From Deinandra increscens subsp. villosa (Eukaryota; Streptophyta; Magnoliopsida; Asterales; Asteraceae), in contig JBCNJP010000025.1 of the NCBI GenBank assembly GCA_039602395.1, positions 48,441,980 through 48,505,979 on the forward strand: a stretch of DNA of 64,000 bases, written 5' to 3'. The position numbers and the translations under genes were made by a program. The notes beneath the pieces were generated by a model. The model made no database searches and was not told where the DNA came from. It worked only from the letters and a program-made list of their open reading frames with translations. Below, one piece after another: positions 1 through 10,804 of the stretch. Each line of letters opens with the position of its first letter. The stretch's first letter is position 1.

Positions 1-2272
1 TTTAAGCTTTTCTTATTTTCACGTTCCAACAAGGCATGCATGCATGCGTTGGGGAATACTCGTGAAAATCTAATAACATTAGTTTGAATACCAACAGAGA
101 AGTCTAACGTTCTCCGTTTTCTTTGAGCTTAACGGGGTAGTGTATAGTACCCGATTTGTTGTTCATGGAGCACTGGTGCTTGTCATGATGATGCAGCAAT
201 GATCGTACAAATCTTTTGCCATGGGCGTTGATGCCAAATGATCACAGCCTTTTATTGCCCTTAGAGTCGATACTCTTTTCTTGGTACGAGGCATTTTAAC
301 ACGGTAGCAATCACCTATGACACACGAAGTGTCAATTGAGCATAATGCTATCAACTGGTTGAACTTTTCACTAAAGCACACAGTTTTACTGGTTCTATAG
401 TAGTGAAAAGGTATAAGCCCAGATACTCGTGGGGTAACCAAGTTGAATCAGGTGATACTGGTACCCTTTCATCTTAGTGACATGGCCCTATGGAGAAGAG
501 CCTTGCATGGAGCTCTCTCCATCGAGAAACGAAACATGCAGTTAAGCTTGTTTGTTATGTCATTGATACTCAAGTCTTGCATTTTTGCTGACTATCAGGA
601 AACATGCGAGCCTGCATAATATTATCTACCTTAAAGGTGTTAGTATTATGTTATTTAATCCAGGCGCGTTGTATTCCTATAAGGAACACAACTACGGCGA
701 TTGGGCTCTTCAAGACATAGAGTTTATGAAAGAATGTCAGAACATCTTCTGAGTTTGTTTCAACAAGATGAAAGTTGGTGTTATTTGATTTGTCCTACTG
801 GAGGACTGATTTAAAAGGGAGAAGGGATTTGTTTTCATTAGCCGTTATGAAATGATAAGCAAAGCACAATACATTAGTATTTTCGATGTAAAGTATTTTC
901 TTATTATAAATTGGTAAGATTTATTTTATAAGAAAATTGAGAATTCGATTAGACAAGTTTACTTGAGACCGCCAAATGAGCCTCAGGAGCAAATTTGTGT
1001 AACCAAACTGACAGCGGGTGTCAATTGCGAAATCACTGTCACAACTCTCGATATGAGGCCGCTATATACATACTTGTATATTTTGCGATACGTTTAGCCT
1101 CATCCGTGCCCACTTTAGCAATACACACCCGTAGCGTGGTGTTGAAATACTCCAACACTACGAACATATACATCTAAAGCGATAGTAATCCTAAATGGTC
1201 GATGCGACGGACACGGTGTTGAAATACTCCAATGTCCTCGCCTCAGAAGGTACCCTCGGCACCAAGTGCGGTGTTGAAATACTCCAACACTGATGCTCCG
1301 GTAAATACGTTCCAAGTTCGACTTGAGATGGGATGGCACGAACTATCAGTTTTTTTTTAATTACCAGATAGGGATATTAAAATCAATTTTAATATTGGTG
1401 ATCGTTGGACACAAACGATAAACCCTATCATCACTCGGGACATTTATTTTAAATAACCTATTATGTAAAAATACAACTAGTTTGTCGCGAGTTATGTAAC
1501 CAGTCAAAAGTTAATAAATGACTTATTAAGTTTGATTGAGTTTTATAAAGTTTGAAAATTTTCAAAGAAAAACTCATTAAGGTGGTTACATTAAAATTTA
1601 GGTCAAGTTGTAAAGGCTTTTAGAACTTGTAACCTATAGATTGTATTCTCAGTTTTAAAACCATTTTAAAAGGATTTCGGTGTTTTAGTTGGTGTGTAAT
1701 ACGACTTTAAACCAAGCAACCAAAACAAGCAAAACGAATATGTATTCGGCCATAAGGGTTTTGGTCTTGCTAGAGCCTTTTAGCGAGACCAAATGGGTCA
1801 CGGGACAAAAGTATAAAACAACCACAAGGCAGACATCTTCATGTAGCGTGCAGGTTTAGTAAGCTCCCACTGACCTCAAGACGCCTCTTGACATCGATTG
1901 GATCTTCGGGTCTTCTTGATGACAACTTTTGCCAAAGTAGAAGATATCATAAAAGGAAAAACCTAATTACAATTTTTTGAACCCAAAAATGTGGGCCAAC
2001 CCAAAGTCTAAACTATTATAATAATGGGCCAAAACAAGGGCCAAACCATAACAGTAAAATTATCACACAACAGTCAAACAAGGGTCGGGCCGAATACATA
2101 TGAAACACAATCAAAATAAATTGCAATTTAATTGGTCAAAATAAAGTTGACCAAAATGCAATTTAAATATGCAATACAAATAAAACTGATTCGCAACTTT
2201 CGGGCGTTTAACCCCAGTTTGCGAATCCACCTGTTTAAAATCGACCGGTTCCGATTTGCGCGTGGTAACCAT
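1..2272 (-). mobile_element. Internal/leader region of LTR element A (noncoding)
   Basis: This sequence lies downstream, on the minus strand, of a primer-binding site and LTR (2273-3640), so it should be the internal region of that element. Both strands hold only short open frames (at most about 90 codons) and none resembles gag, protease, RT or integrase. The element is therefore either non-autonomous or long decayed. The second LTR is not in the window. The assignment rests only on position next to the PBS. A different sequence could have been inserted towards position 1. Confidence 0.4.
1138..1292. repeat. Three copies of a 20-bp hairpin motif
   Basis: The motif GTGTTGAAATACTCCAACAC occurs around 1139-1158 and 1271-1290. 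A diverged copy at 1216-1235 ends in AATGTC. The ends GTGTTG and CAACAC are inverted repeats, so each full copy can form a 6-bp stem with an 8-nt loop. The middle copy has lost its right arm. Function unknown. Confidence 0.75.
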
Positions 2273-2285
2273 GGCTCTGATACCA
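2273..2285 (-). other. Primer-binding site of LTR element A
   Basis: Read on the minus strand this is TGGTATCAGAGCC, complementary to the 3' end of plant initiator tRNA-Met. It starts one base after the LTR end at 2287, as expected for a retrotransposon PBS. It fixes the orientation: 5' LTR at 2287-3640, internal region at lower coordinates. Confidence 0.85.
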
Positions 2286-2286
2286 C

Positions 2287-3640
2287 TGTTGGGATTTGGC
2301 AGTGGTATTCGGGTCGCCCGGTGACATATTTAAAAATTACGTGACCGATAGATTAATAGTTTATAAAAGAGTTTACCGAATTAATTTATAATTAATTCTG
2401 TAACGCAGCGGAATAAAGTATATATATATAACAAATTATATATATTAAAACTAATTAATCAAATAACACAAATACCAGTACGCAACAGGATCCGATTACC
2501 GAACACGCAAACACGGAAATAAATAAATAAATAATCTAAACTAATAGTGAGTTTAGATATACCTTGGCGGTGTTGAACAAACGTTCGAGATACCGAGTTT
2601 CAACGAACGAAGCGCTAGGTTGAAACGGAACGAACCACTTTCGGTCTCAGACGGTTGTCGCGTATCGCGATTATTCTCGTGGTCCGGTGTCGCGTACCCC
2701 TACGGGACGGCGTTTATGACACGTGGTCATTACGCATCGCGAGAGTACGTCTTGACATACGTCTCGTCTCGCGAGACTACGATATCAATCAGATTTTAGA
2801 TCTGATTGCAACCGGAGACGGCGCACGACGAAAAGCGTCGGACTCACGTCGACGGGCGACGGTGACGCGACGGCGTGCGATCCGCGGTGCTGGCGGCGGG
2901 TGACGGTGGTGACGACGGCGAACGGCGGCGGCGGTGGCGTCGAGTTTCACGGTGGCGATCGGCAGTTTTGCGGCGGCGATTGGCGGCGAACCGAGCGGCG
3001 GATCTGGGCGTACAAAGCGGCGATCTCTAGACCGTAAGGCGGTCTACGGGCGTTGACTGACGGAACACCCTAACTAGCAACCACCACCAGGTTATGGTGG
3101 TGCGAAGATGGCCACCGAGCTAAGCGGTGGCGGCGATCGGCGGAAAACGGCTTTTGCCGTTTTGTGGTTTACGTCCGAGAGAAAAAGAAGAAGAAGGAGA
3201 TTTTCGAATCTCCTTTTTCTTTTGTTGCTGCCGTCGAGAATTAATGGGGTGATTAGGGTTAATCCCTAATCATCTAATATTTATTAGATGATCACTAATT
3301 CGCGACGGGCTTCTCTCGAATATAAAGCCCAACTCGTACGCGAGCCCACGAGCCAACGTTAGAAAATATTTCAATAACGAATAGCTCGACCGTGAATTTA
3401 AAATAAAACTACTTTTATTTAAATATCGTTCACCCTTTATTATTAATCCGGTAATAATAATATTATTGATTATTAATTATTTATAACTATTATAAATAAT
3501 ATATATAATCAAACGTTTCCGTTTCTTTTACCGGTTAACTCTTAAGCGGGTTTAGAGTTCGTTGCACCCGGTGTAACTCTTACGGGTCGTAACCGGGTCG
3601 GGTTCAAGATTTGTCGGGTCAGGACACATAATATCCAACA
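2287..3640 (-). mobile_element. 5' LTR of element A (about 1.35 kb)
   Basis: On the + strand it begins TGTTGGGAT and ends ATATCCAACA, so it has matching TG...CA inverted ends, and the adjacent PBS at 2273-2285 confirms the boundary. No target-site duplication can be scored because the other LTR is missing. The LTR contains an unusually GC-rich stretch (2811-3145) between AT-rich flanks. PBS type and LTR length fit Copia or a non-autonomous relative. The insertion cuts the zinc-knuckle frame that ends at 3641. Confidence 0.8.
2811..3145. other. GC-rich CGG/GGC-repeat island inside LTR A
   Basis: About 330 bp dominated by CGG, GGCGG and GACGG triplets, inside an otherwise AT-rich LTR. It holds many CpG and G-tract sites. 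In this genomic setting it could be a strong methylation target or form structured RNA. No coding frame is supported. Confidence 0.6.
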
Positions 3641-4234
3641 GTCCTCGTCCTACGACCAATCCCAAATTGGATCCGAAGAGTATACTTCCTCGTCAACCGT
3701 GGCATCATCCGTGGGAAGCTCCTCATCCCTATCCTCTGGTATGTCATCTTCTGGACCATCCCCCTCTACTATTTAATCTTATTTTTCAGTGATCTCAGCA
3801 GCGTCTATCGAACTATTACTTGTCCATTGCTTTAGATCAGATTCATCATCATCCCAAATCCATTGGATACCCTGAGTAACCGGAGGTGGGACTTCAGCGT
3901 CCATTAATGTCTCCTGATATCGGATTTCCTCAAATATTGTCCTTGATGATTCCCCCGTACGCCTTTCTCTTTCCTCTCGCTCTTCGAAGATCCTTTGACA
4001 AATAGCTCTACCTATATCAACACGAACCGGACAATAATCATTGTAGTGGTGTGGTCCACCGCAGCTCATACAACGTGGCATGTTTTCTTCCGGAAGCCGT
4101 TTTATCAACTTAAGAGATTCTTGTGCAACCTCGATGCCTCGAGGTAACCTAGGATCATATCTACTCCATGTAGCCAAATCATCCAAGAATTTTTGGAGGT
4201 TAACGTTGAAGCTCTGTAGATCAATTGTGGCCAT
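3641..4234 (-). pseudogene. Decayed zinc-knuckle (gag-like) ORF, truncated by LTR A
   Basis: An open frame of 151 codons starts with ATG at 4234 and stops at 3779. Near residues 54-67 it has a CX2CX4HX4C zinc knuckle (CMSCGGPHHYNDYC), the nucleic-acid-binding motif of retroelement Gag proteins. CGGPH is a common version in plant Gypsy elements. After the stop the same frame passes a second stop and stays open for about 40 codons rich in Asp/Glu, until the LTR boundary near 3640. The stops therefore look secondary and the true C-terminus was lost to the LTR insertion. The N-terminal 50 residues resemble no family I can name. A Gag-like function is inferred from the zinc knuckle alone. Confidence 0.5.
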
Positions 4235-6285
4235 GGCGAAAAAACAAAATACACAGCAAAATAAATAAATAAGAATAAATATAATAGAAAAAATAGACTA
4301 AAAAACTAACCTAAAACTCTCAGAACTCTAATCACGGAAAACCTAAGAAAAAGACTCAAAATTTCCTAATCACGACCTAAGTTAATCTTGCTATTGCCAA
4401 GTGTCCCCGGAAACGACGACAAAAACTTGATATGTTCGGAACTACACCTAAAAACTACTAACAAAACCTAGACCTTATCCTAGACCTAGACACACTAAGT
4501 TAAACCCCAGAAAACCTATACTAAACCGAACCTAAAGGGAAGTGTACCTGTCGGAAACAATATAGCTACAGAAGTCCGGAATCGAACCCTAAGGACACTA
4601 AATAGCTAGACTCTAACCTAGGACTCTATGAATGGAAATTTGAGAATTTGATTTTAAAGGTTTATTTAGAATTTAGATAACTAACGTAACTAACTGACTA
4701 GCTACCAACAACTAGAGAACTTTAGGTGACTTCAGAAATGAGAAAGGCACCACCTACACCTAGAATCCTAATTAATATTAACGACCTCACTCGGCTATGA
4801 CAATTCTATGGACCCGTGATCTTAATACACAACCTATAGAAACTCTGCGAGCCCCCTAATCACTCTCCGGATGTTACCGCTAGAATACCTAAAGATTGGA
4901 ATACGCTTACCAGCTGGATTAGTTCACCTTTTGAGTTCTTCCTAATTGATTACTCTAACACTCGACAATTGGTTCACCTTTTAAGTTTATTCCAATTCAC
5001 TTGCCATAACCTCCTTCAAAACAATGTAAGGAACCCTAAGATAAGCGGAGCTACCTCTAATCACCTCAATTGACACGACTAGCAAATTAGCTAACTGGCC
5101 TAGGGAATTTGCTTTTGGGATAATTTTATCCTAAGTAATTAACCAACCCGACTAACCGACAATCCTTTACCTTTTAAGTCTCAAGATAGGCAGAATATTA
5201 AACTCACAATAATGATAAGTAGTTAATTCTATGATCACTAAACTAGCAACACATAATTAATAGCAAGCACAAACCTACTACTAAAACATCTAGCTCAAAC
5301 TGAAAGACATTCGCAAACCAAGCATGAATTAACTAACAACCAAGATCACAACTTACTCATACGCATACAAAATCAGTGAATTAGTGGAATTCAATAGAGT
5401 GTCAATCCATCAAGATAATTGTCATAAACCGAATAAAGTAACTAACATTAAAAAAGTCATCATAAAGTCTAGGTGGTAGCAAATACTTAGCCTACCATCA
5501 TGTTCAAGCCGGGAATAATAAATAAAATTCAGAATTTAGATGAACGCATGGTTGCATAAAGTAATCGAACAAGAAACGAGATATAGAAAACCCGAATTAT
5601 TATGGTTATAGTTGAATGGTTGAATCCCGCGATCTCTCCTCATTCCTTATCTCGTTTCACGCTCCAAGATCGTCCTCGAGTTCTTTCCTTTGCGGCTGAA
5701 AATTTTATTTTTTCAATCGAACCTCTTCTACGGCTTTAAATATGTCGAGATTTAGGGCGGCGGATTTTTATGATACAAGCGTATCGCTTAACTGGAGTTC
5801 CAATACATGCGTTACGCATGAAAACTCACAACCGACAAATTAGTCGGTTTTGCCGACTAAATCAATTGTTGAAATTCTTTTCTTGATCCCCTCGATGTTT
5901 AAAACCGAATTCACCATAAATTAGCATGATCTTTCACACATTTTCAGTTTAGCCGCCTTGTCTTATTGTAAATTCTATGCTAGTCATCCATCTTTCATAA
6001 TTAACTCTTTAAATCCGTCATCATCGATGTATTGTTATATCAACCCCTAAACTCTTATGTCAACCTATAATCAAATATATTTGAATAACTTTTAGCACAT
6101 TGACATAATTAAATTTACGTCTCAAATAATCATTTAAACTCACACTAAAATATATAAAAATGACTCGACACCACATTAAGACTCAAATACTATAAAACAG
6201 ATAAAAGAACAAACAAAAATGATTCTAACTCGACTCAATATATATACAAAATACACGGGAAAACCGGGGATGTGTTTACCAAACA
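4235..6285. other. Noncoding stretch upstream of the zinc-knuckle ORF
   Basis: No supportable gene. If the zinc-knuckle ORF belonged to a retroelement, this would be its leader and part of its LTR. Minus-strand CATATTTAAAG near 5738-5748 could be a TATA box, followed by a long leader. Other visible items are a perfect odd palindrome ATGCGTTACGCAT near 5808-5820, an inverted repeat CCGACAAATTAGTCGG near 5833-5848, and the short direct repeat GTTCACCTTTT at about 4923 and 4975. The LTR ends could not be found. Confidence 0.35.
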
Positions 6286-7618
6286 TCAGTTAGTCTTGAC
6301 TCTTTTACTAATACTATACATTGATTTATTTGAGTTACAACCACCCATATCAAATTCATAAATACCATCACAAGGAATAGCATCAAAATAATGAACATTA
6401 TTTTTAGAAACTGAAATACCGATATTATTAAAAACATTAATAAATCCATGATTTTTCAACAAGGAAACTGAAATGACACCTCTAGTAATAGAAGGTGCAT
6501 TATGAAAATTGTCTAACACAAGAATTAAACCGGAAGGAAGAACTAAATGATATTCTCCTATAACTTCAACAGGTGTTGGTAGACGAACAGCTACAAAGCT
6601 CCAGGCTTCAGCTTCATTTTTTTTCTAAGTCCCTGCAATGAATTATAGATATGAGTTCCACAGATAGTTTCATAAACCCATGAATTATGCTTAGAAAAGG
6701 AAAATAATTCAATTGTAAAGATACTTGAAGTACTAGTCCCACTAGCTTGCTTCTTCTTTTTGTTTAACTCAGCTAGGTAGACAGGACAGTTCCTCTTCTA
6801 GTGTCCCACATCAAAGTAGTGGTGACAAGTCTGGTCTTTAGCCGGATGCTCCTTTTTAGCCGGAGGAGTCTTCTTGCGTTTTGGAATATACGCAACTTGT
6901 TTACCTTTTTCTTTCCCATCATACTTGCCTTTCTCCCTTTGCGGTTATTTAGTCTTTTGGATCTTCCCCTTTTTATCAAGACTACTTGGGGAGTTTCAGT
7001 GGCTTTCTTTGGAATAGTCTTCTCATACTCAACAAGCATAGCATGAAGCTCAGGAATGGTTTTAGTCATACTATGCATGTTGTAGTTGTGCACAAAACCC
7101 TCATAATCCTTTGTAAGAGATTTGAGAATCATGCCAACCGCTACAACTTGATTGTATCCATAGTTGAGCGATTTTAATTTGTCAAATTAGCTTTTCATTT
7201 TGAGCACATGACTACTGACTGATTTTCCAGCTTCAAGCTTTAAGTCATGGAGTTCCACAACCAAGGCGAATAACTCAACTCTAGCTCTTTTTTCATACAT
7301 CTTCTTTAATTCTCTGATCATATCATAAGGAGTATGAAGTTCGTATTTCTTTTAAAGATCAGGAGTCATACTAGAGATCATCAAACAAGAAACTTCATCA
7401 TATCTGCTATATTCAGCGTTGTGCTGTGTCTTTTCTTGATCACTAGCAGTAGCAGCTGGTTCGATCGACCGCTGAATTTCAAGGACATCGGTTCTTCTTT
7501 CAACTCTTAGGACAATCCTCAGTTGACGATACCAGTCATTGAAATTCAATCCATTGAGCTTTTCCCTTTCAAACATTTGATGAAAAGCATGACCAACGGT
7601 GTTTTGAGGATGGTTCAT
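6286..7618 (-). pseudogene. Copia gag-protease-pre-integrase remnant
   Basis: Codons 1-88 (7618-7352) contain LNGLNFNDWYRQLRIVLR, the typical N-terminal Gag segment of plant Copia (UBN2-type) elements. The frame from 7132 has the later Gag segment with MHSMTKTIPELHAMLVEYEK. Near 6780-6815 the zinc knuckle is degraded: its second Cys is Tyr and a stop lies within it. Further on, SWVYETICGTHI occupies the place of the protease active site, and the usual Asp-Thr-Gly reads Glu-Thr-Ile. The last open piece (6519-6286) carries NAPSITRGVISVS and FDAIPCDGIYE, the pre-integrase region that precedes integrase. In a live element the product would be one polyprotein for particle assembly and processing. 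Here several frames are needed to read it, so it is a pseudogene. Confidence 0.8.
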
Positions 7619-9105
7619 TGTTGCCTTCTACAAAACAGATAAAGTTCATAAATCAATATTTTCGATAAGTATTCCTTAACAAATTTAATTACCCCATGTT
7701 TAAACTATTTAAACAATTAATTTTATTAATCTAGGATCCAATTGACATACCATCATTTCATCAGTAATCTGCTAGAAATGATGTACTCAAAAGGTAAGTG
7801 ACGATCAACAATTGCATTACTCGTGTAATTCCTAGATAGAATGGGACTTACAAACAACACTTGTGTACTTGCATCAAGTGATTTGTAGTCATGTTTCGTC
7901 CCATCTTATGCCACGGGTCAAGGTCTCACCGCTTAACTCGCTTTAAGTCGTCCAACTAAGAACGCACAAATTTTCCACCACTGTGTACCAGTGAGTGAGA
8001 ATTTGCCATGTAAGTGCTATTTTACCATTGTGTACCAATGAGTAAAACAACATCCACAAGTGTCCTTTACAAGTTGGATGACAAAGACTTAAGTTTTAAT
8101 TTTGGGTTAAGCAAATTTATATGTTAAAAAAAAGGTAATGTGTGAAGATTCATGCACATCTTCAATTCATAACATGTTTATAAAATCCTTTTTAGTTTTT
8201 TCTTCAAATCAAAAGAGCTCGGTAGCTCCATCTGAACACACAAAGAAGCGTAGAAGTGAGGTTTGTGCGTAACAAGTAAGTGCCTACCTTCTTTAGGGAA
8301 GCATGGCGACCCGACTTATACCTCTCTTAGAGTGTGATTAAATGGGTGAGCCGGTGTTTCTTTCGATTTTAGGGCAGGAATTTTATTTATAAACAAAATC
8401 TTATTTCAATGATTATTAAGCAAGTTTATATTTCCAAAAAAAAAAATTAAGACTTGCAATAAAATTTAACCATCTAACAATTATGGTTATCAACCTAATT
8501 ATGGTCACTATGGTTTAAGATTTGCTCCCCTTTCCATTGAAACGGATCGCATACAACAAGTTGTATTGATTTCGTAAACCAAACCTTTTATAACTAATTA
8601 TCACAAAACCATAGCAAGGTGCGGATCTGAAAAATCCAGCAGCTTCACGACCAGTTTTGACCTAGAGGATGGCCGAACGAGGCTTAGCATAAAACAACAA
8701 AGTTGTAGCCCTATGAGTCGAGTATCTACTGTAAAATTTTCAGACTCTAACTCCAAACGATTGATTTATAATGATTTTTTTAAGTGAATTGGTGTCAACT
8801 AGAATTTTCACAAATTATAACCAAATTGTCACACGATTTTTTCCTTAATTATCTAGCATAATTAATGGAAATAATCAAGCTTTAATATCAATATATGTAA
8901 GTAATAACCATGAATAATTTGCATGAAAAATTCATGATTTTTACTTCTTTTAACTAATTAAAGTAAAGGTATAACAATTAGTGCACCAATTATCAAATAA
9001 AACTTGGATTAGGGTTTCAAAAGAAAAAATAGAATTCCGAAATTATCAACAACCCTAAACCCCCCTAAGTTTAATCTTTTTGGTAATTAAAAAAATACAT
9101 AGGTC
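7619..9105 (-). other. Copia 5' leader region
   Basis: Between PBS and gag start there are about 1.5 kb without a coding frame. Two similar stem-loops at 7979-7993 and 8026-8040 lie in it (listed separately). Otherwise I see AT-rich leader sequence. Confidence 0.5.
7979..8040. other. Pair of stem-loops with a compensatory change
   Basis: CACTG-TGTAC-CAGTG (7979-7993) and CATTG-TGTAC-CAATG (8026-8040) share the same loop and the following AGT. They differ by one base pair (C:G against T:A), with both sides changed. They sit in the Copia leader, where packaging or dimerisation signals are usually found. That role is an inference. Confidence 0.6.
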
Positions 9106-9118
9106 GCTCGTGATACCA
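9106..9118 (-). other. Primer-binding site of the Copia element
   Basis: Minus-strand TGGTATCACGAGC matches the initiator tRNA-Met complement in its first eight bases (TGGTATCA) and then diverges. It lies one base from the LTR start at 9120, which fixes the orientation. Confidence 0.7.
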
Positions 9119-9119
9119 C

Positions 9120-9785
9120 TGTTGGGTTATATAACAATTTATCTATTCACGAGTACGTAGCGGAAAATCAATCTATGTAATTAACTAATTAACCAAGAAA
9201 GATAACGTGTACCTTAATAGAAAATAAATTAAGAAACTTCTAGGGTTTAAAGAAAAACCCCTCTACGATCGCACACACGACACACCGATGTACGTTGCTA
9301 GTACTTGATCACGAACACTTGAGCTTCTCCTTCTTGCTTTGGTCGAACCACACACAAAACCGAAAACCCTATAGGGTTTTGGGTCTATTACCGAAAAAGG
9401 GGAAGGGAGAGAGAGATTTAGGGTTGCCTATAATCTCATATGATCTTGTAAAATAAAACCTTAAACTTGAGGCTTTATTTATAGGCACAATTTACTTGTT
9501 AAACAAGTTTAGGGTTAGATTAGGAGACACCATAAAGGGGCCGGCCCTATGTGGGCTTCTCCTAACCTTTCTCAATTGTATTTTAATTATAATCCTCTTT
9601 TAACTGTTAACTAACGACCGTTAACTAGTAACTGTTAGTTTTAACGACCCTTCGTTATTTAAATTCTTGATTTTTATTAATTAATAAATTAATTAATACA
9701 AATACATTTATGTCGAGACGTGTGACCCCGTAGGCTTAAATACTTTCCGGACATACGTTTATTTTTACGTGATCATATTCCTACA
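9120..9785 (-). mobile_element. Copia 5' LTR (about 666 bp)
   Basis: On the + strand it begins TGTTGGGTTA next to the PBS and most probably ends TTCCTACA at 9785 (TG...CA). The right edge is a judgement, because there is no second LTR to align. A TATA box lies inside at the right distance for a U3/R border. Confidence 0.65.
9476..9483 (-). promoter_or_regulatory. TATA box of the Copia LTR
   Basis: Minus-strand TATAAATA inside the LTR, followed by a pyrimidine-rich tract (about 9400-9420, minus strand). This fits a Pol II core promoter starting transcription near 9450. Confidence 0.55.
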
Positions 9786-10804
9786 CCGATCACATCAAGA
9801 AGAAACGACCCGTCTTGTATTTTGGTGAGAAGAATTTATATAGAAGTCAATGACCACATTTGGATGTCAAACTCATTATGAGTAAATGTGGTAAATGTAA
9901 ACCACTGTGGTGGTATTATAAGATAACGTAACTACATGTTTTGTATAAAAAGTTGTTGGGACCGAAATTTTAAAGATGTGATGATTATGTTTGGCATCAA
10001 ATTGTGTACGGGTGTTACAGGTATGTAAGCAGAAACTAACCGCGACTCCTTATAAAATATTTTTATTTAATACATCAAACCGGTATATTCCGAGTGCGTG
10101 ATAGTGTTTGGCCAAATAGGTCATGATCACTACGACTGAACGACATTGATAACACACAATATTTGCAAAAGGTCAATCTTAAGGGAGGGGTTATGTACAA
10201 TATGGTTACCAAATCCACCATTGGCGAGTCAACCCAAGTGAAATTATCTTTAATTTAAAATTAACCAAAACTTATTTCATCTTTAATTTCTGTTTTATCT
10301 TACTATTTTAGAAAATCATTTGTTTTAACTTATAGATCTGGTTAGACGTTGGTAGCGATTTTAAGTACAGAGCTCATGTTTCTTGGACGACCTCGATATC
10401 TTATCCTCACTATACTATACCTACGATGGGTGCACTTGCCCGAACGTGTGGTGTACGGTGATTGTCTAGTTATCGTGTTCTTAAAATTTTAAAACTTAGC
10501 ACAAAAGTAGTGTTGAAACGACCCATAATTTTCATATATTTCCATACCACACCCCTCACGCCATTATTATATGGTTTTAATGTGTTATTATTTTTTATTC
10601 ATATGTCATAACTTAGACCGACATGTTACTAATTTAACAAATATAATTGTGCTTGACGAACCCGCATATATGTTAAGGGTTTAATAAAATTCAAAGTAAA
10701 CTAATAGGTTTGTCTGATTTAACTAACTATAGTTGAGGGTTTAAATAGGAACTTTAGACTTAATTGAAAATGGATGATCACTATGCATTTCCTTTCTGCT
10801 TGAA
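9786..10804. other. AT-rich spacer without recognisable content
   Basis: No open frame, terminal repeat or known motif could be supported on either strand. Confidence 0.5.

Larger units (their letters stand above)
6286..9785 (-). mobile_element. Truncated Copia retrotransposon (5' half)
   Basis: Read on the minus strand: LTR (9785-9120), PBS (9118-9106), a 1.5-kb leader, broken gag (from 7618), zinc-knuckle remnant (about 6790), and a protease/pre-integrase segment ending at 6286. The order is that of a Ty1/Copia element. Integrase, RT, RNase H and the 3' LTR are absent; similarity ends in the window at about 6286. Several stops, frameshifts and lost catalytic residues show an old, dead copy. 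Confidence 0.8.

Noticed and set aside
1270..1345. 5S rRNA fragment (suggested by ...GATGGGATGGCAC)
   Set aside because: The surrounding bases do not follow the 5S internal control region. The resemblance is a few words only.
2655..2903. 82-codon Arg-rich frame
   Set aside because: Arg-rich translation results from the CGG/CGA-rich island in the LTR; no domain.
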